A stretch of DNA of 64,000 bases from positions 124,001-188,000 of the forward strand of contig JAAEPZ010000764.1 in NCBI GenBank assembly GCA_024231955.1, in the 5' to 3' direction. The notes under the pieces are model-generated. The model was not told where the DNA came from. It worked only from the letters and a program-made list of their open reading frames with translations, and did no database searches. The DNA comes from a bacterium (GTDB lineage Bacteria > Krumholzibacteriota > Krumholzibacteriia > JACNKJ01). Of this stretch, positions 52,029 to 60,596 are shown piece by piece; position 1 is the first letter of the stretch; every line of letters begins with the position of its first letter. Both the position numbers and the translations under genes were made by a program.

Positions 52029-53186
52029 CTATCGCCGTGAACTCTGACCGAGATCCTCCACAAACCCCTCCGGTCCGACAAGTTTGCGCGGTTCGAACTT
52101 CTCGGGAATCCGGTAGCCCTCGAGCACCCTCTCGGTGGCTGGAGCCACGGTGAGGAGCGTCTCCTCTTCCGAATCGCCTATGCGCATTCTCATCAGCACC
52201 GATTCCTCGCTCAGCCCCTTGCCGTAGCGGGCGACGGCGGCGGCAGCCGATTCGATGTCCCGTTTGCCGAAAGTGGACGCGTCCCGCAACAGAGCCGTGG
52301 GGCCGGCAAAGTCGACGGCCTCCAGCCAGGCGGCATCCGGCAGCAGTTTGCGCAGAAGCTCATTCTCCTCATGATGGCGGCCGACAACGAGCTTCAGATC
52401 CGGTGAAATGCGGAAGTGGCGACCGATCCTGAGTGTGACGATATCCTCCTCGGCCGGCCACCTGCCGGGGGGGAGATGACGCAGGAGATCCCACATTCGG
52501 GAGGCGAATACCGGCTCGGTCAACTGACAACCGCCGCCCGGGGAGGGGAATTCCACAATGCCCAGTCGTCGCGCCAATTCCATTTGCGGTTTGCGCGTGC
52601 GGCCCTGGAATCCGTAAAGTCGCTCACGATCCACGAGACCCCGCTTCTCGACCTCGGTCTCGGCCAGATTGAGCGCGGACAGGGGACGGAGCAATCGTCC
52701 CGCGTGGCCGCTGTCCCTCTCGACCAGCTTGATCCCCTGAAGTCGCTGACTCATCGGGCGCTGTCCGAGCACCTCACCCGTGAAGATGAAGTCCGCGTCG
52801 TGCTCACGCATCAGTTCGCCGGCCACCTGCGCCATGAAGGCGTGACAGTCGATGCAGGGGTTGAGATTGCCGCCATAGCCGTGGCTGGGATTGAGCAGGG
52901 TCGCTCGATACCTCTCCCGCAGATCTACCGTGAGGAGACGGGCCGAATGACCGGCACCGAGATCGATGCGGTCCTCAAGAACCGCATGCGCAGGGTCAGA
53001 TTTCCCGGTCAGAGGGAGCCAGCGGCGGCTACCGCCATCGAAACCGATATCAGCATGGAAACAGATGACCTCGATCCCCTGATCATGGAGTATTCGGGCT
53101 GACAGTAAACTGTCGAGACCGCCCGAGTACATACCCACGGCCTTGACCTGCTGGCCATCCGCTCTGCGTCTGATCACTTCCGACAT
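52029..53186 (-). CDS. PP-loop ATPase (ThiI/MnmA-like) with C-terminal NFACT-R-like domain
   Basis: The 385-residue protein has the PP-loop motif SGGLDS at 21-26, used to adenylate tRNA or substrate oxygens. C111-x2-C114 ('NPCIDCHAF') and C220 ('PGGGCQL') are candidate sulfur-relay or metal Cys. 'GEVLGQRPMSQR' and 'GRTRKPQMELA' are typical of this ThiI-like bacterial family. From about residue 240 the 'IGRHFRISPDLKLVVGRHHEEN...GPTALLR' segment resembles NFACT-R (DUF814). A tRNA or RNA thiolation role is likely but unproven. AAGGGGAG precedes ATG 53186. It is divergent from the riboflavin operon. Confidence 0.8.
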   Translation of the reverse strand: MSEVIRRRADGQQVKAVGMYSGGLDSLLSARILHDQGIEVICFHADIGFDGGSRRWLPLTGKSDPAHAVLEDRIDLGAGHSARLLTVDLRERYRATLLNPSHGYGGNLNPCIDCHAFMAQVAGELMREHDADFIFTGEVLGQRPMSQRLQGIKLVERDSGHAGRLLRPLSALNLAETEVEKRGLVDRERLYGFQGRTRKPQMELARRLGIVEFPSPGGGCQLTEPVFASRMWDLLRHLPPGRWPAEEDIVTLRIGRHFRISPDLKLVVGRHHEENELLRKLLPDAAWLEAVDFAGPTALLRDASTFGKRDIESAAAAVARYGKGLSEESVLMRMRIGDSEEETLLTVAPATERVLEGYRIPEKFEPRKLVGPEGFVEDLGQSSRR

Positions 53187-53290
53187 AAACAGCTCCCCTT
53201 TTTGATCGCCGTATTGTAATCATTCCCGCTCAATGCTGCATCCCTCCGGCGGTATTATCGTCTGGTCATCTGCCTGGCGCCATGAGTGGC

Positions 53291-53320
53291 TTGACAACCA
53301 TCCTTGCGGGGCTTTATATG
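53291..53320 (+). promoter_or_regulatory. Promoter of the riboflavin operon
   Basis: A consensus -35 TTGACA (53291-53296) is followed after 18 bp by TATATG (53315-53320, 4/6). Transcription would start about 10 bp before the FMN riboswitch. Confidence 0.7.
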
Positions 53321-53337
53321 AATACAGTCTAATAACA

Positions 53338-53463
53338 GGCCTTCGGGGCGGGGTGTAATTCCCCACCGGCGGTAATGGTTCTTGATTCAAAGAACATGAG
53401 CCCGCGAGCGGAAACGCAGATCCGGTTTGATTCCGGAGCCGACGGTTAAAGTCCGGATGAGAG
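53338..53463 (+). promoter_or_regulatory. FMN riboswitch (RFN element)
   Basis: The RFN consensus is seen in order: GGCCTTCGGGGCGGGGTG (P1/P2 region), AATTCCCCACCGGCGGTAAT, a variable hairpin (GTTCTT-gattca-AAGAAC, 53378-53395), GAGCCCGCGAGC, GCAGATCCGGT, TTCCGGAGCCGACGGT and AAAGTCCGGATGAGAGAAGG. It precedes a T-rich terminator, so FMN binding should end transcription before ribD. Confidence 0.95.
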
Positions 53464-53470
53464 AAGGCGC

Positions 53471-53529
53471 AGCGACCCGAGCATGGTTTCGGGGACGCTG
53501 TATGCCCCGGGGTCGCTCCGGTTTTTTTT
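53471..53529 (+). terminator. Riboswitch-controlled terminator
   Basis: AGCGACCC (53471-53478) pairs with GGGTCGCT (53510-53517). Inner symmetry is also present, and eight T (53522-53529) follow. It ends 20 bp before the ribD start. Confidence 0.85.
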
Positions 53530-53549
53530 GTGCCCTGACAGAGGTGCTG

Positions 53550-54665
53550 ATGAGCGACGCCAACGGCGACACAAAGTGGATGAGCCGTGCACTGGAACTG
53601 GCCGAACGGGGCGGTTTTGCCGTGCAGCCCAACCCCCAGGTGGGGGCGGTGATCGTCAGGGATGACAGGATCATCGGTGAGGGTTGGCACCAGGCCGTGG
53701 GCAGGCCCCATGCCGAGAGGGAGGCGCTGGCCGCCTGCACCGAGGATCCCGCCGGCGCCACCATCTACATCACGCTTGAACCCTGTCATTGTCATGGTCG
53801 CACAGGTCCCTGCACGGAAGCCATCCTGGAGGCGGGGATCAGCCGCGTCGTCTATGCGCTTGAGGACCCCAATCCTGCCGAGGCGGGGCGCAGCCACAGG
53901 TTGCTGAGCGATGCCGGTCTGCAGGTCGAGGGTGGCCTGATGCACGAGAAGTCGGCGTCTCTCAATGAGATGTATGTCCACAGGCAAAAGACCGGCCGCC
54001 CCTGGATCCTGCTGAAGAGTGCGGCAACGTTGAACGGCATGCTGGCTCGGGCCGACGGCAGCTCCCGGTGGATCACCGGCGAGGAGTCGCGTTACCACGT
54101 TCACAATCTCCGCGCCAGTGTCGCCGCCGTGGCGGTGGGCGGCGAGACCGCCATGCAGGACAGGCCACGCCTTGACCTGCGCCATCTGGGGGAGCTGGCG
54201 CCGCAGCGTTTGCCGCGACCGGTTGTCTTTGACGGATCCCCTGTCCGCTGCCCGATCGATCTCGACTGGCGGGGACGTTCGCCCCTGCTGCTTACTCCGC
54301 CGGATGCCGATACCGCCCCTTTCGCCGGTCGGGGCTGGAGCTGTCACAAGATCAAACATGGTGCGGATGGACATCTCGACCTCCAGCAGGCGCTGCAGTT
54401 ACTGGCGGCTGAGGGGCTGAATTCCATCCTGGTCGAGGGGGGCGGCAGATTGACGACGGCCTTTCTGAACGCTGGACTCTGGGAGCGTTGGGAGCTGTTC
54501 CTGGCCCCGAAACTGTTCCCCGCGGACGGCAGGCCCCTCTGGACAATGCTGGCCGAACGGCAGGATCTGCTCATCGAGGCGGTGGAGCAGGTCGGCGATG
54601 ATCTCAGGGTGATTATCAAACCGAAGAGGCGCGGCAACGATGCCGGGCAGCGCGGAGAGGTGTGA
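53550..54665 (+). CDS. ribD: Bifunctional riboflavin deaminase/reductase
   Basis: RibD deaminates then reduces the pyrimidine intermediate of riboflavin synthesis. The 371-residue product has the deaminase zinc motif 'PHAEREAL' and 'PCHCHGRTGPC', then a reductase domain from 'RPWILLKSAATLNGMLA' to 'ILVEGGGRLTTAFL'. The longer frame from 53427 reads through the riboswitch; ATG 53550 has AGAGGTG upstream. ribE follows with a 4-nt overlap possible. Confidence 0.95.
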   Translation: MSDANGDTKWMSRALELAERGGFAVQPNPQVGAVIVRDDRIIGEGWHQAVGRPHAEREALAACTEDPAGATIYITLEPCHCHGRTGPCTEAILEAGISRVVYALEDPNPAEAGRSHRLLSDAGLQVEGGLMHEKSASLNEMYVHRQKTGRPWILLKSAATLNGMLARADGSSRWITGEESRYHVHNLRASVAAVAVGGETAMQDRPRLDLRHLGELAPQRLPRPVVFDGSPVRCPIDLDWRGRSPLLLTPPDADTAPFAGRGWSCHKIKHGADGHLDLQQALQLLAAEGLNSILVEGGGRLTTAFLNAGLWERWELFLAPKLFPADGRPLWTMLAERQDLLIEAVEQVGDDLRVIIKPKRRGNDAGQRGEV

Positions 54666-54667
54666 CC

Positions 54668-55333
54668 ATGTTCACGGGGCTGGTTGAGGAATACGGCAAG
54701 GTCGTCGCCGCGCAACCGCAGGGTGGCGGCAGGACCTTAACGGTTGAGGCGGAGCGCCTGGGGCCGGAACTGGCTCTGGGGGATTCCATCGCCGTCAATG
54801 GGGCCTGTCAGACCGTCACCTGTCTGGAGGGTCCCCGCTTCGGATTCTTTGCGATGGGGGAGACTCTGCAGGCAACGACTCTGGGTGCCCTGTTGCCGGG
54901 CGACACGGTCAATCTGGAGCGTGCGTTGACCCCCGCCGGTCGGCTGGGGGGGCATTTCGTGACCGGGCATGTAGATGGCGTCGGCACGATAGCCGAGGCG
55001 GTCGTAGAGGGCAACTGGCGACGCCTGCGCATCTCCATTCCACGGGAGCTGGCGACGGGCATCGTGCCCAAGGGGAGTGTCACCGTCGATGGCGTTTCGC
55101 TGACCGTCGGGCCGTCACCCGGCGCCGATTACTTCGACATCTTCATCATCCCCCACACGCTGGAGCACACCACGCTCGGCGCCGCCAAAGCGGGGGAGCG
55201 GGTTAATATCGAAACCGATATCCTTGGCAAATACGTGCTCCGTTTTCTGCAGCCGGCGGGGGACCGCGACGGGCGGTTGCTCGATCTGCTGCAGGAGCAT
55301 GGATTCATGACAGGGGAAAGGAACAAAGGATGA
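54668..55333 (+). CDS. ribE: Riboflavin synthase
   Basis: It dismutates two lumazines to riboflavin. The 221-residue trimeric enzyme has two similar barrels: 'MFTGLVEEYGKV', 'GDSIAVNGACQTV' and 'GGHFVTGHVDGVGTI', then 'PKGSVTVDGVSLTVG' and 'VNIETDILGKYVLR'. ATG 54668 gives the canonical MFTG start with GGAGAGG upstream; a GTG at 54662 overlaps the ribD stop. The stop overlaps ribBA (ATGA). Confidence 0.95.
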   Translation: MFTGLVEEYGKVVAAQPQGGGRTLTVEAERLGPELALGDSIAVNGACQTVTCLEGPRFGFFAMGETLQATTLGALLPGDTVNLERALTPAGRLGGHFVTGHVDGVGTIAEAVVEGNWRRLRISIPRELATGIVPKGSVTVDGVSLTVGPSPGADYFDIFIIPHTLEHTTLGAAKAGERVNIETDILGKYVLRFLQPAGDRDGRLLDLLQEHGFMTGERNKG

Positions 55334-56535
55334 GGGATTTCAGTCAGGTCGAAAAGGCCATCGAGGAGATCAGGCGGGGGCGCATGGTCGTTGTCGTCGA
55401 TGATGAGGATCGGGAAAACGAGGGCGATCTGATCATGGCGGCGGAGAAGGTGACGCCGGAGGCGGTCAATTTCTTCGCCCGTTACGGGCGGGGTTTGATC
55501 TGCGCGCCCGCAGATCGCAACCTGCTCGAAAGGCTCGATCTCTACCAGATCATCGACCAGAATACGTCGCTGATGAACACCCCGTTCACCGCCAGCGTCG
55601 ATGCGCGGGAGGGTACGACGACGGGGATCAGCGCCAGCGATCGCGCGCTGACGGTGCAGCTGATCGCCGATCCCAACACGATCCCGGCCGACCTCGGACG
55701 TCCCGGGCACATCTTCCCGCTTTGCGCCGAACCCGGTGGGGTCCTGCGTCGCGCCGGACATACCGAGGCCTCCGTCGACCTGTCGCGACTCGCCGGGCTC
55801 CGTCCTGCGGGTATGCTCTGCGAGATCCTCAATGAGGACGGCTCCATGGCGCGTCGCCCCGATCTCGAGGTGTTCTGCAAGGAGCACGATCTGGTGATGA
55901 CCTCGATCGAGGAGCTGATCGCCTACAGGCGCACCAAGGAGCATCTGGTGCGGCCGGTGGTCGATGTCGATCTGCCTACCTTCGCCGGTGATTTCCATCT
56001 GTACCTCTACGAGTCCACTATGGACGGCAGCCAGCACGTCGCCCTGGTCAAGGGTGATCCCGCCTCCGAGGAGGATACGCTCGTCCGCGTTCACAGCCAG
56101 TGCTTCACGGGCGATGTGCTCGGGAGCAATCGTTGCGACTGCGGCGAGCAGCGTGATCTGGCCATGCACCTGATCGAGAAGAACGGCCATGGCGTCTTCC
56201 TCTACATGACTCAGGAGGGGCGCGGCATCGGTCTGGCCAACAAGCTCAAGGCCTATAAGCTCCAGGAGGATGGGCTGGATACGGTGGAGGCCAATCACCA
56301 TCTTGGATTCAAGGCCGATATGCGCGACTACGGCATCGGCGCGCAGATCCTCGCCGATCTGGGTCTGAAACGGATCCGGCTCTTGACCAACAATCCGCGC
56401 AAGATCGTGGGGCTGGAGGCCTACGGCCTGGAGATAGTCGCACGCGAACCCGTGGAGGTCGAACCGAAAGACGAGAACCATCGCTACCTGTCGACCAAGC
56501 GGGACAAGCTGGGTCACATACTGGACATGCTCTAA
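55330..56535 (+). CDS. ribBA: Bifunctional DHBP synthase / GTP cyclohydrolase II
   Basis: It supplies both precursors of riboflavin, from ribulose 5-phosphate and GTP. The 401-residue fusion has the DHBPS motif '[16 protein letters not shown]' and 'RPGHIFPL' in the first half. The cyclohydrolase zinc site '[18 protein letters not shown]' and '[18 protein letters not shown]' are in the second half. Both active sites look intact. Confidence 0.96.
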   Translation: MRDFSQVEKAIEEIRRGRMVVVVDDEDRENEGDLIMAAEKVTPEAVNFFARYGRGLICAPADRNLLERLDLYQIIDQNTSLMNTPFTASVDAREGTTTGISASDRALTVQLIADPNTIPADLGRPGHIFPLCAEPGGVLRRAGHTEASVDLSRLAGLRPAGMLCEILNEDGSMARRPDLEVFCKEHDLVMTSIEELIAYRRTKEHLVRPVVDVDLPTFAGDFHLYLYESTMDGSQHVALVKGDPASEEDTLVRVHSQCFTGDVLGSNRCDCGEQRDLAMHLIEKNGHGVFLYMTQEGRGIGLANKLKAYKLQEDGLDTVEANHHLGFKADMRDYGIGAQILADLGLKRIRLLTNNPRKIVGLEAYGLEIVAREPVEVEPKDENHRYLSTKRDKLGHILDML

Positions 56536-56630
56536 CAGGTCGGCGTCTTACGAACGGTGATTCTTTACTTGCCAGAGCGAGCTCGATCTGAGAACTCTGG
56601 AGAGATGGGCCCGAGGGCCAAGGAGGAAAA

Positions 56631-57101
56631 ATGGCGAATATCATGGAAGGCCATCTGAATGCGAAGGGGCTCAAGGTCGCGCTCGTGGTCAGTCGGTTCA
56701 ACGAATTCCTGGTGAGCAAGCTGGTCGACGGGGCGAAAGATTGCCTGATCCGTCACGCCGCCAGCGCCAAGAACATCACCGAGATCCGTGTGCCGGGCGG
56801 CTTCGAATTGCCCTATGCCGCCAAACTTGCCGCCGACAGCGGCAAGTTCGATGCGGTGATCTGCCTCGGAGCGGTGATCCGCGGCGGGACGCCTCACTTC
56901 GAATACATCGCCTCCGAAACCGCGAAGGGGATCGCGATGGTGGGACTCGACAGCGGCGTTCCGACCATCTTCGGCGTCCTGACCACCGATACGCTGGAGC
57001 AGGCGATTGAACGCAGCGGCACCAAGAGCGGCAACAAAGGCTGGGAAGCCGCGCTCACGGCGATCGAAATGGTCGATCTGGCCGGAAAGCTGAAAGGTTA
57101 G
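56631..57101 (+). CDS. ribH: 6,7-dimethyl-8-ribityllumazine synthase
   Basis: The 156-residue lumazine synthase has '[20 protein letters not shown]', '[15 protein letters not shown]', '[20 protein letters not shown]' (catalytic His) and '[12 protein letters not shown]'. AAGGAGG precedes ATG 56631. A 95-bp gap after ribBA contains a CCAGAG/CTCTGG hairpin (56572-56600). nusB follows after 8 bp. Confidence 0.96.
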   Translation: MANIMEGHLNAKGLKVALVVSRFNEFLVSKLVDGAKDCLIRHAASAKNITEIRVPGGFELPYAAKLAADSGKFDAVICLGAVIRGGTPHFEYIASETAKGIAMVGLDSGVPTIFGVLTTDTLEQAIERSGTKSGNKGWEAALTAIEMVDLAGKLKG

Positions 57102-57109
57102 AGGATACG

Positions 57110-57520
57110 ATGGGGAAGAGATCAAAAGCGCGTGAACTGGCGCTGCAGAGCCTGTATGAACTGGAGGAACCGGGCAAGGATCCGGGTGAGGTCCTGCAGG
57201 CGACGGCGGATAGACGCAATAGCTCGAAGGAGAGCATAGAATATGCAGGGCGATTGATCAGCTGGACGCTCGACGAGCAGGTCTCGCTGGACAAGGCGAT
57301 AGCGGGACAGCTGCGGAACTGGAAACTCGACCGCGTGAGTCTGGTGCTGCGGATCATCCTGCGTCAGTGCCTGGCGGAGGGGCGCCATGCGCCCGAGGTG
57401 CCGATCAGTGTGATCATCAATGAGGCGGTGGAGCTCAGTCGCAAGTACGACAGCGACGAAGCAACCGGTTTCATCAACGGCGTTCTTGAGAAGCTGCTGG
57501 TGAGCGAGAGGGAGAGTTAG
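57110..57520 (+). CDS. nusB: Transcription antitermination factor NusB
   Basis: NusB acts with NusE/S10 on boxA RNA in rRNA transcription. The 136-residue helical protein has 'SKARELALQSLYELE' and the C-terminal 'VPISVIINEAVELSRKYDSDEATGFINGVLEKL', both diagnostic. ribH-nusB is a widely conserved pair. Confidence 0.95.
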   Translation: MGKRSKARELALQSLYELEEPGKDPGEVLQATADRRNSSKESIEYAGRLISWTLDEQVSLDKAIAGQLRNWKLDRVSLVLRIILRQCLAEGRHAPEVPISVIINEAVELSRKYDSDEATGFINGVLEKLLVSERES

Positions 57521-57525
57521 GGGCG

Positions 57526-58296
57526 ATGGGGTCGGAGAGGGAGAGTAGCCGGGGCCACTGGGATCGTTTCTGGACGGCCAAGCCGCTGGACGAGATCTAC
57601 GAGTCGGTCGGCAAAGTCTGGCAGGAGATCCTGCGGCACCGAGAAGCGTCCGGGACGCGAATCCTGGAGGTCGGCGCCGGTAGCGGACGCGATTCGCTCC
57701 ACCTCGCCAGACAGGGAGCGCGGGTAACGGTTCTCGATTATTCCGAGGCAGCCCTGACCGGCACGCGTGAGGCCTGGTCGGGTGACGCAGGTGTGACTCT
57801 GGTGCGTGGGGATGCCCGCAATCTGCCCCTGGCCGACAACTCTTTCGACGTGGTTTTTCATCAGGGATTGCTTGAGCACTTCCGTGATCCGCGTCCTCTG
57901 CTCAGGGAGAACGCCCGTGTGCTTGCGCCCGGCGGCATACTGCTGGTTGATGTCCCGCAGCGCTGGCACTACTACACTCCGGCCAAGAAGCTGTTGATAG
58001 CGCTTGACCGTTGGTTCGCCGGCTGGGAGTGTTCCTTCAGTGCCCGTGAGCTGGAGAACCTGCTTGCGGAGACGGGACTCGAGATCGTCTGCAGCTACGG
58101 AGCCTGGGCTGAGCCCGGGTTGCCTTACCGGGCGCTGCGCAAGCTGCTGGCTCGGATGGGGCTGCGTTTGCCGATGCATCCGCGTCCGTTGCCGCTGTTG
58201 GGTCCGTTGTTCAACCTGATCAAGCGGCGATTGCGCTACCGGCGTGCGGGTCAGTATACGGCGATGGTGGTAGGCACCGTGGCTCGCAAGAGCTGA
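57526..58296 (+). CDS. Class I SAM-dependent methyltransferase
   Basis: The 256-residue protein has SAM motif I 'ILEVGAGSGRDSLHLARQG', 'VTVLDYSEAAL', motif II 'DNSFDVVFHQGLLEHFRDP' and 'ARVLAPGGILLVDVPQ'. The extended basic C-terminus is probably membrane-peripheral. It starts a set of glycan-type genes and is 5 bp after nusB, so it may share the rib transcript. Substrate unknown. Confidence 0.85.
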   Translation: MGSERESSRGHWDRFWTAKPLDEIYESVGKVWQEILRHREASGTRILEVGAGSGRDSLHLARQGARVTVLDYSEAALTGTREAWSGDAGVTLVRGDARNLPLADNSFDVVFHQGLLEHFRDPRPLLRENARVLAPGGILLVDVPQRWHYYTPAKKLLIALDRWFAGWECSFSARELENLLAETGLEIVCSYGAWAEPGLPYRALRKLLARMGLRLPMHPRPLPLLGPLFNLIKRRLRYRRAGQYTAMVVGTVARKS

Positions 58297-58348
58297 GGTC
58301 CTGCACGGAGCGGGATGCTACGACGATGATACCGGAATCGTAAAAGAG

Positions 58349-59518
58349 GTGATGTGTTTGAGCGAGATCAATCGCGAAACCGACGGGCTTAAGATACTGG
58401 CTCTCAACTGGCGCGACAGGATGAATCCTGAGGCCGGCGGCGCCGAAACGCATATTCACGAGATACTCCGGCGTCTTGCCGATCGGGGGCATGACATCAC
58501 GTTGCTCGCGGCCGGATATCCCGAAGCGGAACCGGAGACGCACTACGACGGTCTGCGCGTCCTGCGGGCCGGCAACGGCTGGAACGCCAACTGGGTGCTC
58601 CCATTTCGGGCGCGGCGTCTGATGCGGGAGCAGAAGTTCGACGTTGTGATCGAAGACGTCAACAAGATCCCCTTCTTCATCCCCTGGCTCAGCAAGCTGC
58701 CGCACCTGCTGGTTATTCCCCACCTCTTCGGCGGCACCGTATTCCGCGAAACCAACCCGCTGTTTGCCACCTACGTCTTTCTGCCCGAGTTGCTGATACC
58801 CAGGGTCTATCGGAAAAGTCGCGTGCTGGCGATCAGCCCGAGCACACGGGACGACCTGATCAGGCGTGGGTTGGATGCGGACAGGATCGATGTGAGTTAC
58901 TGCGGCTTCGAGGCCGGGATCTACGACATGCCGAACCCGCCCGCGCCCGATCCGGATCAGGTGCGGCTGGTTCACCTGGGACGTTTGCGTAAATACAAGG
59001 GTGCGGATCTCGTCCTCCAGTCGTTCGTGAAGATCCGGGAGAGGATTCCAACCGCGACCCTGGACATAATCGGTGACGGCCCCGAGCGTCCCGAGCTGTT
59101 GAAACTGGCATCGCGGCTGCAGATCGGCGATGCGGTGCGGTTCCATGGCCATGTACCGCTGAAGACGCTGGTGGATATCCTCTACCGGTGCCACCTCTTC
59201 CTCAATGCCAGCCCGAAGGAGGGGTGGGGGTTGACGGTGATCGAAGCCGCCGCCTGCGGATTGCCCTGCATCGCCGCGGATTCACCCGGTTTGCGCGATT
59301 CGGTGCGCGATGGCGAGACGGGCATCCTTGTCCCCTATGGCGATGTTCCCGCCATGGCGGAGGCCGCGCTGACCCTTCTGGAAGATGAGGATCGGCGGAG
59401 CGAGATGGGTCGCCTTGCGGCTCGGAGGGCGCGTGAATTCAGTTGGGATACTACAGCCCTGGAGACCGAGGGGATGCTCGACCGACTGGTGGCGGAGGCC
59501 GGGGGGAATGTCCGGTGA
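58349..59518 (+). CDS. GT4-family glycosyltransferase
   Basis: The 389-residue GT-B enzyme has 'NPEAGGAETHIHEILRRLADRGHDITLL' at the N-terminus and 'VRLVHLGRLRKYKGADLVLQSF', 'PTATLDIIGDGPERPEL' and 'NASPKEGWGLTVIEAAACGLP' (E-x7-E nucleotide-sugar region) in the second half. AGAGGTG precedes ATG 58349. A surface-polysaccharide sugar transfer is likely; donor unknown. Confidence 0.87.
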   Translation: MMCLSEINRETDGLKILALNWRDRMNPEAGGAETHIHEILRRLADRGHDITLLAAGYPEAEPETHYDGLRVLRAGNGWNANWVLPFRARRLMREQKFDVVIEDVNKIPFFIPWLSKLPHLLVIPHLFGGTVFRETNPLFATYVFLPELLIPRVYRKSRVLAISPSTRDDLIRRGLDADRIDVSYCGFEAGIYDMPNPPAPDPDQVRLVHLGRLRKYKGADLVLQSFVKIRERIPTATLDIIGDGPERPELLKLASRLQIGDAVRFHGHVPLKTLVDILYRCHLFLNASPKEGWGLTVIEAAACGLPCIAADSPGLRDSVRDGETGILVPYGDVPAMAEAALTLLEDEDRRSEMGRLAARRAREFSWDTTALETEGMLDRLVAEAGGNVR

Positions 59519-60513
59519 GCGGCGCTGACGGCAACCGCTTTCGGAGAATACCGACAACTCTGCTCAAAGTGGTCGTGACCGTGATTCTGGTCGCAATCAT
59601 CGTGAGCCACATCTCCTTAGCCGAGGCCTGGAACGTGGTTAAGGGGGTCTCCTGGCCCCTGTTCCTGCTTGCTGTCCTCACTTTCGCCATCAGCGTCCTG
59701 GCCGGAGCCTGGCAATGGGGACGTTTCCTCAACGCCCAGGGGATCGGGCTGTCTACCTTGAAGATACTCAAGATCTACTGGATCGGCCTGTTCTTCAACA
59801 ACTTCATGCCGGGCAATGTCGGCGGCGATGTCGTCAAGGTTGTCGATCTCAGCCGTTCCAAACGTGATCCTCTGGCGGCGGCCACGGCCACTCTGGCCGA
59901 CAGGTTGACCGGTCTCTGCTCCCTTGCCTGCCTGTCCCTGATAGCCGCCTGGCACCTTCAGGGGAGGGAGTCGCTCACCGTACTGGTCCGTCCGATCATG
60001 TTCGGTAGCGCATTGTTCCTCCTGCTGGCTGCGCTGTTCTATTTCGATCCCGTGGCCCGGGTGATCCGGCGTCTCGGAGAGATAGTGGGGTTGCTCAGCG
60101 AAGACGGATTCCGGGGCCGGGTGCTGCAGCAGGTACGTATGCTCAGAACTCAACGCGGACTCCTGTTTCGTATGTTCTGCTTCTCGTTGCTCATTCAATC
60201 CCTGCGAGTCACGGTGCACTTCCTGGTGGGGCGCGCACTGCTGGGGGACACCTTCCTTTTTCTGCCGGATTTCTTCCTGGTCATCCCGCCTCTGGCGTTC
60301 GCTCTGACGCTGCCGATCACTTTGGGCGGGCTGGGACTGCGGGAGGGGCTGGCCATCAAGCTCTTTGCCCCACTGGGAGTTAGCGGCGAGGTGGCGGTTG
60401 CGATTGAGCTTCTGGCCTACCTGACGATGCTGTCCGTCAGCCTCATTGGGGGCATTCTGTTCCTCAGGCGAAGGGAGCCGGAGGATATCAGTGCTTCCAT
60501 AAGTGAAAAATAG
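59515..60513 (+). CDS. Flippase-like integral membrane protein (LPG synthase TM/AglD family)
   Basis: The 332-residue protein has about eight membrane segments and the family signatures 'GLFFNNFMPGNVGGDVVKV' and 'PITLGGLGLREGLAI'. This family (PF03706-like) is found in lipid-sugar transfer and lysyl-PG synthases. The start is GTG 59515, overlapping the preceding stop by 4 nt. It probably acts in lipid-linked glycan handling with its glycosyltransferase neighbours. Confidence 0.82.
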   Translation: MSGADGNRFRRIPTTLLKVVVTVILVAIIVSHISLAEAWNVVKGVSWPLFLLAVLTFAISVLAGAWQWGRFLNAQGIGLSTLKILKIYWIGLFFNNFMPGNVGGDVVKVVDLSRSKRDPLAAATATLADRLTGLCSLACLSLIAAWHLQGRESLTVLVRPIMFGSALFLLLAALFYFDPVARVIRRLGEIVGLLSEDGFRGRVLQQVRMLRTQRGLLFRMFCFSLLIQSLRVTVHFLVGRALLGDTFLFLPDFFLVIPPLAFALTLPITLGGLGLREGLAIKLFAPLGVSGEVAVAIELLAYLTMLSVSLIGGILFLRRREPEDISASISEK

Positions 60514-60596
60514 GTTGAATCTCAAGGAACTTTAGGGCAGGATTCATCTTATATGTGCTGCAAAATCACCCTTTTACCCGTATTCTGGAAGTATCG

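Noticed and set aside
53427..53549. 41-residue N-terminal extension of ribD
   Set aside because: It reads through the riboswitch and terminator; the product would not match RibD.
53220..54374. 384-codon open frame on the - strand
   Set aside because: It runs antisense through the FMN riboswitch and ribD; no domain seen.
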